A stretch of DNA of 64,000 nt from Favolaschia claudopus. Lineage: Eukaryota > Basidiomycota > Agaricomycetes > Agaricales > Mycenaceae. Both the position numbers and the translations under genes were made by a program. How positions within the stretch are numbered: position 1 is the stretch's first letter; the number at the start of each line of letters is the position of its first letter. The notes below the pieces were generated by a model. It did no database searches, had not been told where the DNA came from, and saw nothing but the letters and a program-made list of their open reading frames with translations. The stretch covers positions 620,001 through 684,000 of the forward strand of contig JAWWNJ010000079.1 of the NCBI GenBank assembly GCA_037176885.1, read 5' to 3'. Of the stretch, positions 12,061 to 23,416 are shown piece by piece.

Positions 12061-12517
12061 TTCAAGGCTTGCAGCAATAAGTCTTGGTCAAACTCAGAAT
12101 CTTCCGTTCTATCTTTTTTATCTTTTCTGTTCTGTTTTGTGGCTCGATTGTTAACAGGAATATATGTTTGATATAAGTATGTCGACTCTTTTGTGTGAAG
12201 TGTTGTCGAGAGGGCACGAAAATTTGATTTTCTACATCTGCAGACCTACGGGCTAGTTGCCCCAATAATAGTGCCCATCATCAACCTCTCGCAAACGCGA
12301 TGTGAATTGCGAAGACCTTGAGCTTTGGTTGAATCACGGAGATTGCCGCTGGGATGAATCGGTCCTGGTCCGACTCAATCGGATGATGGGTCCGACATCA
12401 TCACTCATCTCAAGAGTCGGCATCTTTCGAAGTGTCAAGCTTTTCTCTCCCACCGCCACGCAAGCCGCCACGTCCACCGTCTTACTCCCGACAAGCCATA
12501 CATCTCCTTCGACGCAA
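12061..12517. other. Intergenic, no gene recognised
   Basis: AT-rich 3' flank of the secreted-protein gene followed by the upstream region of the MYND gene at 12518. A short imperfect dyad with GGATGA/GTCCGAC repeats lies near 12350-12400. No gene is seen. Confidence 0.5.
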
Positions 12518-14646
12518 ATGCATCCCTGCCTTCAACTTTCGGCGTCTACAAGAGCCAAAATTCCGCTTCACATTCGAGTAATTAGCCCATCCGGATCACA
12601 TAATATGAACGCAAGCGTTTGCTGATATTTCTTTCTATCTTCAGAGGGCTTCTATCGAGGCTTGCAGAATATCTGCTTCCCCCGAAGAACGATCGTCCTT
12701 GATCGACAAGGTCATTCATTGGCCGCCCCCCAGTCTTATTCCCCTCCTTCCAGTCTTCCATGCATTTCTTGAGCATTCTCTTATCCATCGTATCTCCGTC
12801 ATCCTTGATGGGCTCGGCTCCCTCAGCGAGACGTCTCAACAGCTTCATGTTTTCCGACACGAAACATTTTACGCCATGGGCAGTCTTCGAGCAGTTGCAA
12901 TGATCCTTAGACAGAGCGGTGCGCCTGCTGACGCCTTCTCCGACTTGTGGCAGACTTTATGGCCATGGATTCAGTTTCTCGAGGGCTACCAGGATGTTCT
13001 TCCCGAGGCTCTCATCACTGCAAGCGAAAGAGGTATCACAACAACAGTATTCATCTCCGCTCTCCGCGAAAATCCGGAAGCAGAGGAGTTGATGCTTCTC
13101 TCCCTGGTCGATATCTGTAGCATCCTGGGCGGGGCATTATTTCATCTCGTTCACGCAGACGTCACACGGTATCAGGCAGCTGGAGAAGTACTGGACATGC
13201 TCTTGGAATGCCTTCGAGTCTTGATCGCACATCCAACTTGGAGTCGTGCCGCCGCCGATGCGCTCGTTACTGGGGCCGGGCCCGGTACGGCGGCAGACCT
13301 CGCATCGCTGGCTCTTATACAGCTAGGCAGATATCTGCCCACTACCCGCCCTTACATCTTCGACAACAAGCTCATTTGCGCCCTGGACAATCTCATCGTT
13401 TTTCTCGCCGACGCCTCTGGGATTGTCGATAAGGAACTCAAGTTTGATCCTGCGTTTCGCGAAGCCCTGCTGGCTAAAGGTCTGGTGACACTGTTAACAA
13501 GGCTGTGTCGTGCGGGGTTCGAGGAAAATCTTCCGGTCGATACGCAAGAAATGTTCTAGAGGTCTTATTATGATATCTTCACCCATATCCACGCCATCGA
13601 TGGACGACGGAAGCATTGCAAGCTGGGTTTCTACAAACTGTCTTCGAAGCTGCGAAAAGACTTCCAGAAAGTATAGACGGCGTCTTCGACAGGCTTTCCT
13701 CCACGACGATGCTACATTCATCTCTCTCGCAGCTTCGCGTGTCGTTGGATGCTATCGGAGACCTAGATGCCCAAGTAATGGATCTGAAAATGAATTCTCC
13801 GCCGGCATATCGACACTGGGATCGTTTCATATCCGTGGTTCAAGATAGATTCACGGCTTTGGATGAATATAATGCAGGTAACCTCAAAATTCCAATAGCA
13901 TGTCATAACTACGAGGTTAGTCTGCCGCTCTACCCTGAAGAATACCTTACATCTCATATTTATCGGTAGTGCGCGGAGACTTTCATAAAGCCGAACATCA
14001 AAGTTTGCAGGGGTTGCAATGTTGCATTTTATTGCTCCAAAGCGTGCCAAAAAGCTGACTGGCGAGCGGGTCACCGACGTTTCTGCGCAACTGTTGCCTG
14101 GGGAAATAAACGTATGTGTTAAATGTTGAATCTCATCGTCTTCCGCACAGATAATTGCTTTCAGGTTCCCATCCACATCACCCACAAATGAGCGCCAGGG
14201 ACCGATCGTTCCTTCACACACTCCTATACCATGAATTCTGCACGCGCCGAGATGAAATCGCCTTCAAACACATACAGTTCGCGCGCAAGAATCCTACGAA
14301 AATGCCCTACGACTTTCGCGGCGGCCCGTGTAACATTGTGATCGCGTCGCTCGAAGAACTTGATTCGGGGTTGACACCTGAAGGGGTCATGGAGGTGATG
14401 GAGCGTGAGGAGCGGATATTGTTCTCATTCATGAGGAGCAAGGATGAAGGGAGGGGGTACACGCGGATGTTTCCCACTTTCATTGCGGATCGGGATTTCG
14501 TGGCTGGATTGAGGACCATAGTGGCGGGAATCCCGTCGGATGCCGACACGGAGGACACGTTGAATGAGTATTGCGCGGCGGTCGTGAGTCTGATGCATTG
14601 TACACCCGCTAGAAAGCTGGGGACGGACGAACGTGATATTTTGTAA
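12518..14646 (+). pseudogene. MYND-type zinc-finger gene with stop and frameshift
   Basis: Exons 12518-12577, 12645-13915, 13970-14111 and 14165-14646 match the family layout. Exon 1 begins M-H-P-C-L-Q-L-S. The MYND exon is exactly 142 nt and encodes VCRGC, YCSKACQ, DWRAGH and C. The last exon begins MSARDRSFL. Exon 2 is not a multiple of three: an in-frame TAG at 13557-13559 interrupts it, and the frame must shift between the YYDIFT block (about 13580) and the PRHRWTTEALQAGF block (about 13600). No splice signals could remove both lesions without deleting conserved sequence, so it is called a pseudogene. The inverted partner at 34488-36593 is its closest relative in the window. Confidence 0.82.
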
Positions 14647-14729
14647 CGAGCAGAGGCGGCAGAATCAATCACAACAATCCTGCTTGGAATTTGTTTGCCG
14701 TCGATTGTAAATCGTAAATCGGCAGCCCA

Positions 14730-17130
14730 ACCATGGGTGAATCACGGCCAGAGGAAAATCGAATGTAACATCTGATCGTCTGAATCCAGTTCGCGATGAT
14801 AGAGGACTCTTCAGAGCCCTCATCTTCGGGTATTTACTGTGTCACATATCTCAGTACAAGTCGCGCGTTCAAGATTGCCTTTAGCTCAGATCCACAACAG
14901 CACATCGCATGACGCATCTCCAGCGGAGACATATCAGTAGGCTGGCTGGAACAACGTCAAGGGTTTCGGTGGGTGAGTAGGTAGGTAGGAAGCTGGATAG
15001 GAAACGACAAACTCAGCGCGCAGGTATGTACAGTATGACGGTGTACTTATGGTGCCGCCTCTGCATCACCGCTTCCGAATGATGGTGTGGTGGCGAGCGC
15101 GATGGTGGGCAGGGCGACCCATAGCTAACCGATCCGCGAATGCTCCAATCCAGCAGCCATGCAGAGCAGAGCAGACGACGCGCATACTTCACATTCACCA
15201 ACACAGAAACGGCAAGACGCCGTGAAACCCTCGACCTCGCCCTCGCCTCGACTTCAGCACGCTATTCCTCTCGTCACTCCCGCGTTGACATGATGCTTCG
15301 GCGCCCAGATGAAGAGCGCACGACCCCGCCTCCAGAAATCGGAACTTCGAGGACACTCCATCCTGAGAGATTCGCAGTCGAGATTCGATGCCACTAGTGG
15401 CGTCCGCACGCCTATCCCAACCGCACTCATGCTTATCAGGACTCAAGCAAAGCGGGGCGTTCGCCGCTGCGGCTGCGCATACGCCACCCGCTCCCCATTC
15501 ATGATCATCCCGCCATGTGAGGAGAGAAGACATACCCCGCCCACCCGGGAACACGGCGAGCGGGCACAGCAAAGCACATATCTGCCGTGGAGTGCTAGTA
15601 TCTGCTACCCGGCTCAAGACGACAACTCGATGCTCGCACCACCATCCCTCGATCTCAGGCCGCCGTCGCTGGTGCGGATGTAGAGCAGACACGAGGCTGG
15701 ATGATCAACGAAAGTGGCCCCGACTGACAGCGCTTTCTCCGCATTCACCTTCGCCGCCGTCAGCGTCCCCTAGCGTCCAAACATCTGAGACTCAAGAGAG
15801 AACGAGCGGTCGCCAACTCCGCTCCAAGGTAAGGCGGAGGCGACATGAAGACTCATAGCTCGCTTCCTCGAGCTTCACTGACCATCTCGTAGACTCTCTC
15901 ATCAGCACGGCATGAGCCGGGGGCGTCCGCTCACAAGCACAACGGCGAGAGAGGTACAGCAGCAGCGCGCCTACATCACCGAGAGGGGAACGGTACAGCG
16001 CTCATCGCAGACACAGCGTGCGTCTCCTCTCATCATGATGAGCTGAGGACCGCGGCGGCGTATTGACAAAGTAGACTCTCTGTGCCCGGACCGACCGACC
16101 GCTTGGGTATGTCGCGACGATGTGGTGAGTGAGTGGTTTAGGATGCAGGCGGTGGGTGCCACTGACTGTGTTACGGTGGAGCAACAAGCGCAGCGCGGTG
16201 CGGGCGGGAGACGTGGATCACCGTACGCGTGCCACGACGACTTAGAGGTTCCTCTACGTCCACCATTAGCATTCCCGGCATAAGCTAGATTCGAGAATAC
16301 AAGGACTCACAGTTAGACCAGGCGAATGAATGCATGAATGAGTGAGGGACGCTCATTCCCTCCGGCCTTCTCGCATCCCATCACGCACACGAGCAGAGGA
16401 TGCGTGAGATCTCGTGTCTTAGCTTTGACGCCTACCCGCACCCCAAACGCTCCCATACCATATCCAGCACCTCCACCGACATCCCAGCACCCCCTACACG
16501 CCAGCACGGTAAGCTCTGACATCCGCACAGCCCACCGCCCGAAACGCCGCCGGCTTCCCCTCTCCGACGACTCGCAGCCGCAATACAGAGCTACATGCTC
16601 GGGGCGCTCGTTTCTCTTCGTCGCCCTCCTGCACCCGGAACGCGCACGACGCACTCGCCTGCGCCATTGCACGAGGAGATAAGGCGCTGACTCTGAAGGA
16701 CCACCCGTCCTCGGGATTCGCCTCTCCGACGACTGAGCGGCACCCACGAACCGTGGTACAAGTGGTCGCGCGTACTGCGCAACTTCGCGACCCGAGACTC
16801 GCGGCGAGTGAGGACCGTAGCTGCGATGCACAGGGAATGAATCCAGATACTCAGGGCGGAGCCGCAGACGGCGAGAACGCAAACGATGACGCTTGCAGAT
16901 AACTTGCTACCTCGACGATAGTGCATGCGGAAGGTGACTGGGGGCGAAGGGCGGGAACGCGGGGGTTTCTGGCACATCGTGTATGTAGCAAGGCAAGAGT
17001 CGTAGAGCAGGATTGACGTCCAGACGAGGATGAGGTGCGGGAGCGACATCGTGATACTCGGGGCTGCATACACGACCACCGTCAGCATCGTTGAGATGAG
17101 GGGCAGAGAAGGGAATGTCCATACCTCAAA
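14730..17130 (+). repeat. Left arm of a large inverted duplication
   Basis: Together with the MYND pseudogene at 12518, this sequence is the reverse complement of about 30465-34280. Clear matches include the GGCTGGCTGGAACAACG block (14940 versus 34025), the AGAAGACATACCCCGCC block (15525 versus 33170), the CAGATAACTTGCTACCTCGACG block (16897 versus 30690) and the GCATCGTTGAGATG region (17085 versus 30500). The right arm is longer because of an internal tandem duplication and a 711-bp transposon. Confidence 0.82.
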
Positions 17131-17140
17131 ACCTCAAAGC
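16600..17140 (-). pseudogene. Decayed membrane-protein gene (left copy)
   Basis: On the minus strand a GTATGGAC...GTATGCAG intron (about 17127-17067) is followed by an exon coding for a hydrophobic segment (LPHLILVWTSILLYDSCL) and later a second one (KLSASVIVCVLAVCG). The same splice site and segments are present in the inverted partner at 30405-30990. The pattern recalls the last membrane helices of the multi-helix DUF6533-type proteins common in mushrooms, but this is a weak resemblance. No full-length frame survives. Confidence 0.35.
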
Positions 17141-17450
17141 CGGGAGCCGCGCCCGCTAGCGCTGCTTCCCCCACCTCAACGCTTGCCTTCGCTGTCCGTG
17201 TCGCTTTTCCACCTGCGTCACCTCCCCATTTCAACACACAATACCCGCGTCTTGGCTTGCTACTATCCGAATCCGCGTCCAAATGTCGAGGGGAGGGGAG
17301 GTGTGGGAGGTTCTATCAAATGCCCGCTGCCGACGTATGACAAGACGGCAAGGGGCGGGGGCTGGAGGGAGAGGGAGACTGCTCCAGTTATACGGCGGTG
17401 CCAGGCGGGAATAAGCTATACACGTTACATCGACTGTCAATAAGCCAGGG

Positions 17451-19250
17451 TAACGTGAAATGAGAGAACAAATTGTGTACCTTTTCTTTCACTGGATACC
17501 CTCTAACCGAATCTATTCATGTTACCCGCACGAGCCGCCGTGCTTGACATCGTCGTCCTCTGGCGTGGTACAGGACACTTGTACAGGAAGCGAGAATTGA
17601 ATGCGTGAACCTATATTGCCGGGCATCAGCTTTATAGTGCTCGAAGAGTGAATTTGTATATACATCGGTGTCTTTCGGTGGCACAAGGAGGCCGGATAGT
17701 AGGTTAATTTGAATGACTCTGATAGTTTCCCTCCTCGACCTGCAAGCTGTAGTTGATTAGACTTCGTCAAAACGCCGCAAAAACGACGAGAGGATGCAGC
17801 GTACATGAAGGTAGCTCTTGCGTCAAAACCGAAGTGAACGAAGGCGACAGCCAGAGCTTCAAGTTTGTGAGTGTGTCCATCACATTCATTGTGGAACGAA
17901 GACGACGACGACAACGAGTAGCGGACGACGACCAAGACAACGAAAAGGCAAGAGGGACTGTGCGTGGAAAAATTGATAGCTGCGATACCAAACATGCTCA
18001 ATCCTCGGGTTGATCCGGCCCTGCTCCGGACTCCCAACCACATCCTTTGAACTTTCACCCCTCCAGTGCCTTCATGAGAATCTCTCTTCGCCGTCATGCC
18101 TCGAACAGATTGTCAAATCTACTTAGAGCTCAGTCTCTGTCGAAACGACTCGAAACGTCGAATTGACTCTTGAATCTTGATTTGGGTCACCCCCCTTTCG
18201 ATTTGCCCGTAAATAAACTGCAGCATCCGAAGTTTCCTCGACACACAACACACCATTCCACCCATCACCTTCTCACTTCCAAGGCTATAATTGTCCCGGG
18301 CCCTTCGCGCACGGCGCGCTGCTAACCTGTCGCGGTCTCGGTACGCTCGCGCTCAGCCTGCGCCCTGAATGGGCGGGCGTGGCGATGCTACGCAGGTCAC
18401 GGTGCGCTGCGGCGCGAGGGGGCGGGCTTTTTTTCTTCTTCGTTTTGTTTCATAATTCGATCCAAATAACTCATGGTATTCTCACGAATAGATATTTGTA
18501 GACGCTGACGAACGATATTCATTGGAAGCTAAGTATATCATTCATTTCAATCGAATTAGAATAGCTGACCAGCGTACTTTGAAGTGTGTTGCCCGCCTGG
18601 GACCCCAGTCACGACTCACGATAGTTCGACCTATATCTTTAAATGAACAATCACCGTTCTTTCCCGATGAAAAACGTCGTGCTTCCCTGTTCAGAGACGT
18701 TCGTGGCATTAAATCCTAAACGTATGAATCGTTTGAAATCTATACAGGCAATACAGTCGGTGTTCTCGGCTCAAACAAACCCGAAGTCGAGCAACTTCGA
18801 CATCTCACTACTTGTTTGGAGTTACAAACAAGACGACCAAAATTCATTCTAATGAAATCCATCCTCCTCCCTCCTAATTAATTCCCTCACTCCTCCTCGA
18901 CATTCCTCAAACGCATTCGAACCCTCCGCTATCTCCTCTGCAATGACCCTCAACCCTTGCATGAACCCAGCATTCCCCAACGGATACAACAATTACTCTT
19001 CTCTTCTAGCACCGTGGTCGAACCGTCGTTTTCTTTCGGTTCACTCATTTGGATTTCCTCAACCTGAACCGCGCTGGGGCCACTGTCCATTGACAATTAC
19101 CTCCCCAATGATGGATAGAGCCTGCTGGATCCAACCTCCCGCTGATACTACTACTGCCTGACAGAAATCAGACCGAATCTGCCAAGAAGGTGATAACTCA
19201 ACACAGTTTCCCATCACAGTCACCAACTTTCTCACTTTCATCCGAAGTGA
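17451..19250. other. Intergenic, no supported gene
   Basis: This stretch contains a 191-codon minus-strand open frame (17522-18097) of biased composition without recognisable domains, and a very GC-rich patch at about 18295-18430. The GATCC-flanked block near 18000 (CTCGGGTTGATCCGG) resembles 47950-47965. I do not recognise a gene. Confidence 0.45.
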
Positions 19251-19538
19251 CTATAAGTGACGAAGATTGCGCGGACTCGTAAGTGCAAAGCAATACTTGA
19301 TCATGATAGACCTTCCGTGATTCTCGTGGTCAATCTGTTCCAGAATGAACTCACTTGCGTCCGGAATGAACGCTCCACCATCCAACGAACGTGCCTCTTT
19401 CTTGGCCCCTTCAAGGAGAGGTGGCTTCCAAATCTCTGCATTGAAATCGCGCACCATACACAAAAAGACTTCATCCACGAGAATTGAAGATAAGCTGCCA
19501 GTGGCGCCGGATGTACCGACTCGGACGGTGTCGCACAT
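19251..19538 (-). CDS. Possible exon of an unrecognised gene
   Basis: A minus-strand frame of 95 codons starts MCDTVRVGTSGATGSLSS and continues through VDEVFLCMVRDFNAEIWKPP to FILEQIDHENHGRS. It has balanced codon use and protein-like composition, unlike nearby frames, and a possible splice donor lies near its end. No family is recognised and the neighbouring exons were not found. It may be a fragment of a larger gene or a relic. Confidence 0.28.
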   Translation of the reverse strand: MCDTVRVGTSGATGSLSSILVDEVFLCMVRDFNAEIWKPPLLEGAKKEARSLDGGAFIPDASEFILEQIDHENHGRSIMIKYCFALTSPRNLRHL

Positions 19539-19560
19539 AAACCCCAGCAGGTAGGTATCG

Positions 19561-20217
19561 CACTATCCTGCTGTGTCAAAGCGGTAATAAACCTGAATCC
19601 CGCTTGCTAGATACAGTCACCCAAAGTTATCCGCCGGTAATACTATCCCGCCACCCCGGTCATTACGCGAATTTACAGCACTTAGTGAGGTTGAACGGAG
19701 ATCGATGGGGACAGTCGATGTCTATGTGTGTCCCCTGAAGACGAACCGTAAATCACGGAGCCTGAAGTTTAAATGGGCCGCAAACCGGTGTTATTCTTCT
19801 AGAATTGCCCCTTCTCAGCTTAACTTCCGTCGTTCCCACAAGTACATCTCGGTTGTAATGTGGCATATCGGGCAGAAATGTCCTGTCTGTGGTAGCCATC
19901 TGTTTGTTTCCTCCTTCCCTTCCATAGTGTATGAATCTCCTGACTACCAATCTTAGGCTCAGGTATTCGAGAACGTCGGGAAAATCCCCACTTTGGGTGG
20001 GGTATATCTGGATTCAGTCCTGAGTTTGATCGATGTTCAACTGCAGGCATGCTACCCGTTGGCTGAGGTGGAGTACGATGGTTGTCCGGGGACTACATTG
20101 TGAGTACGACACTTCGGAATCGAACACAGGCTTATCCTAGTTCCGTTGGCGCACTAGAGACTGTGGGGTCCAGAGCATCTTCGGCTTCGAAATGGTGGTG
20201 TTTCCTCATTTTCTTTC
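19561..20217. other. Intergenic, upstream of second secreted-protein gene
   Basis: No gene is recognised. The stretch serves as the 5' flank of the secreted-protein gene at 20320. A TATAAAA box sits at its end. Confidence 0.45.
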
Positions 20218-20224
20218 TATAAAA
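20218..20224 (+). promoter_or_regulatory. TATA box of the secreted-protein gene at 20320
   Basis: TATAAAA (context TTCTATAAAAGC) lies 96 bp before the ATG, matching the spacing seen for the paralogue at 11067. Confidence 0.6.
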
Positions 20225-20319
20225 GCCGTCGGTTTCTCGAGAAACTGATACCCCACTACCTCCTTCTCTGAGTGGTACTCACAAGCTACTAGTAAAACGA
20301 CCTCCAAACCCGAATCGCA

Positions 20320-23300
20320 ATGAAGCTCTCGTTCTCTGGTCTCATTGGTCTCGTTTTCGTCGCCGCATCCCCGGTCTTGGGAGCCGTAGTCGCTCGCATT
20401 GAAGGGCAAACCACAGACGTCCCGGGCAAGGTACAACTGCTGCATAATCTCGTCAGTGTCGTACAGCTCTGACCTATGACGGTATTTATCACGCAAAAAT
20501 AACGTACCATTTGGTCTCCACTTCTTGGTCGTGAAACATGGCTAAATCTGCAGTTTTTGAGCGGTATTTGTACAGCTGTGGCAAGCCTCTACCGCCATAA
20601 ATCGATCGCCGTGGTTGTTTGAGATGGTGTGCCTGGAATTGGTTTCTGGTTGAGTTTCGGTGTTGCGTCGGCATTTCAACCAAGAGATCATAGAGATCAG
20701 ATTTCGGCGACAACTTGCCGATGCTATGCCGGATGCGCCGCAGAAATTCAACCAAAGAAATATTGGGCGCGAAACTTTGTATTCGAGACAAGGAAAATGC
20801 AAGTGATGTCCAGATCCTGCCGGAATTCTAGGAAATAAATGAAACACCCATTCAATATGTGCCATTGTAACGGACAGCCGTAGACAGAGTTACATTTTCA
20901 ACTCGGACTGAGTATTGACGTTTTGCAAGAAGGTGACAAGATGGGGAGTTCAGAAATAAGTTATCGGATCTCTCTTGTCTGCTGCCCTGTCATGATTAGC
21001 CGGTATCTGTAACTTCGGTTCACGGTGACTATGGGCATCATCAACTTGAACCTGACACTTGTCCTTAGGGATTTTGATCGGTACACGAAAGTGTAAGGAA
21101 ATAAACCGGCGCAGTTTCAGGAAGCCAAAGTCACCGGCTTGCTAATTTCCTGCGCCGTCATTACGATCAAAACTCCGAGTCCGACTGTCTGGAAAAAAAC
21201 CTTGGCCACCTATCAATTCGTCGAGTCCAAATGCATTCTTTCTAACGGAAGTTCTTGGGTCAAAATGAACCTTCTGAATCGTGCGACTTTTCACTCGTAG
21301 GTTGAACGATTTTCCAGCGATGAGTTTTACCACAAGGCTTCCATGCGAAGACTCTTGCGGTCTTCTGCCACCCGTGGCCTTCATTCCAGATTGAACCAGC
21401 TTGACAAGCTATATAACATATATCTGAGTAACACTGCCCAGCCTTAGTCTGGCCTTGGAGAATTGGGTGAATCGGGAGGCAATATTTATTCACTCACATA
21501 AAGGGCTTCCTCAGAATTCCGATTCTTCAGATAGAGCCGTTGAGGTCAGCAATTGAAGCTTCACACAATCATAATAGTCAGACGCACGCCTTGTCCGATT
21601 GTTGATTGACAGAGGTAACAGTGACTCCTTTTCTCGAAGGAGACTGAGGATCCGAATAGAAGTTAAAGATGCTTTATGAGTACTTACTTGCTTCCTTTCA
21701 TATGGGACTCAGTCGGGCGGTGAGAAAATATTGGGTAGCTAACCACAGTTGATGTGAAGAGTTCAACCTACCCCGCATAACCGAAAGAATTTGCACCTTT
21801 TCTTCGCAGAGTCACAAGGTGTCCTGGGCCACTGGCAGAGAGTCTGCGCTTGGAGGAATAGGCAGGCAAAAAAAGATAGAAATGACGCTGCAGCAAGCAA
21901 GTTAAAGAATCGCTCAACACCAGTCGTTAAAGAATGCTCTGGGTGGGTCTGCCCGGATTACCTTTTTTCGATTAAGTTCAAACCGGCTAGTTTGGATGTG
22001 CAGAAATTTAAACATATCGGCCATTCCAAGGCCAGTCATCCACATCGAGTACTGGAACTCTGCTTTGACCCGAGTTCCTCATCAGTGATTTCGGGCCAGA
22101 GGCTGTCTCCGAATCAATCTCTTCGGAAGGATATCGTGGGGAAAACTCACTCTAAATTTTGTCCTCCGACTTGATCTTGAAATTGCCAGGAACTTCACAA
22201 TTCAGTGATTTCTTTTGAGCTTGAGCCCCCGAGATCAGCAACATTTGTCTAGGAGATACTTATTTTGCAGGCTCGCGTGCTTGCATTTCGATAAGTGGTA
22301 CTGCCGATCTTTGTACCCGGCTGACTGCCGTGTTGATCCAGTGATGATCCGCAATCGGCGCAATTTTTGGGTGCGTACAGGAACTCGCAGTCCACAAACC
22401 ACGGAGCACGCCCAAATACCACGGATGTGAGCAGGAGGATGGCGCATGAAGCTCAAGAAACGAACAAACCTGGACCACGACACGTACGTGCCGCAAGCAC
22501 GTACTTCGACCACTAACTACGGTATTTTTCGGCGAAAAAAGACTTTATACTGACCGCCTACCTTCCAGTGGTTGAGCATCGAACAAGGAATCAGTACGGC
22601 TTCACAGCGACTCTTCTTCACTGAACTAAACCCACTTCTCACTCGCTTGACCCCGAACAGTTTACCACAACAGCACGACTGGCCCGTTGGTCGAGCGTGC
22701 AGGTACAGGTATGTCTGTTTCACATACATTCTCTCCCAAGAAGTGGCTGATACGGAGATTGAAATACTTCAGAGGCCGTTACGTGCTATAACAAGGGAAC
22801 GAAGGCGCGTCCCATACATAGTGACGTCGCATGCGCCGAAGTCCGCTGAAGCTAACAAAAAGCGTCTATGTAGGCTGATCGTGCTCCGATCGTTTCGGTC
22901 ATCGACGACTGGTGCGGGTGCGTGTTATGATTCAGCATCCGGTGTACCTATTCGCTCCACTCCAAGTTAACGCAACTCCGCCTACAGCAGAGTCATCGGC
23001 ACGCACCTCAACGATGGCCAGGAAGTCATGGTCCGTCAATAATGTGTCTACGTTAGCTATCACTCGTACGTTATTGATATTACCAGGCGCGCTACAACTA
23101 CGGGACCTTCACCGTGTTGGTCAGTGCGAAAGCTATCAACGGGTGAGCTGCTACGTGCTACGTCTTCAACGCCTTGTATCCAGCATCTTTGACATCGTCT
23201 CTAGGTGCAACATTATCATTGACGGCAACTGTGACCGCCTTCTCCGCCTCCCCGTCGACAAATGCAATACCGGCGGGGTCAACGGCAAGCAGGTGAGAAT

Positions 23301-23416
23301 TCCGTATGGAAGTAGTTACTTTTCTGAGGCCAACTTTCACCTATTAGGGAGGATTTGAGACGGATCTCTGCGGCCAGTGGAACACTGACCCGGGATGCTG
23401 CGGCTCAGACTTCTAA
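20320..23416 (+). CDS. Small secreted cysteine-rich protein (paralogue 2), giant intron 1
   Basis: Nine exons: 20320-20430, 22569-22593, 22661-22702, 22773-22804, 22874-22917, 22991-23030, 23087-23142, 23205-23292 and 23348-23416, giving 168 residues in frame. The signal peptide is MKLSFSGLIGLVFVAASPVL. The mature part has the same cysteine pattern as the paralogue at 11067, ending NGKQGG, DLCGQW, GCCGSDF. Intron 1 is 2138 bp instead of 54 bp because of an insertion flanked by ACGGTATTT repeats; the splice sites at both ends remain. Intron 4 again has the donor AAG|GCGCGT. The coding sequence looks intact, but correct splicing of the enlarged intron is unproven in a genome whose introns are normally about 50-70 bp. 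Confidence 0.78.
20479..22527. mobile_element. 2.03-kb insertion in intron 1, 9-bp flanking repeat
   Basis: ACGGTATTT occurs at 20479-20487 and 22519-22527, enclosing 2031 bp that have no counterpart in the paralogous intron. A 9-bp target duplication is typical of Mutator-like elements, but no terminal inverted repeat or transposase is visible. It may be a non-TIR or degraded element. The flanking repeat could be chance, though its position explains the oversized intron well. Confidence 0.55.

Noticed and set aside
13553..13615. Possible intron removing the in-frame stop of the MYND gene at 12518
   Set aside because: A GTCTTA...TTGCAAG intron would also delete the conserved HRWTTEALQAG block and uses a poor donor, so a stop plus frameshift is the simpler reading.
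17522..18097. 191-codon minus-strand open frame
   Set aside because: It has no recognisable domain or convincing initiation context, and the serine-run composition (SSSSSF) comes from GACGAC repeats. Not enough to call a gene.
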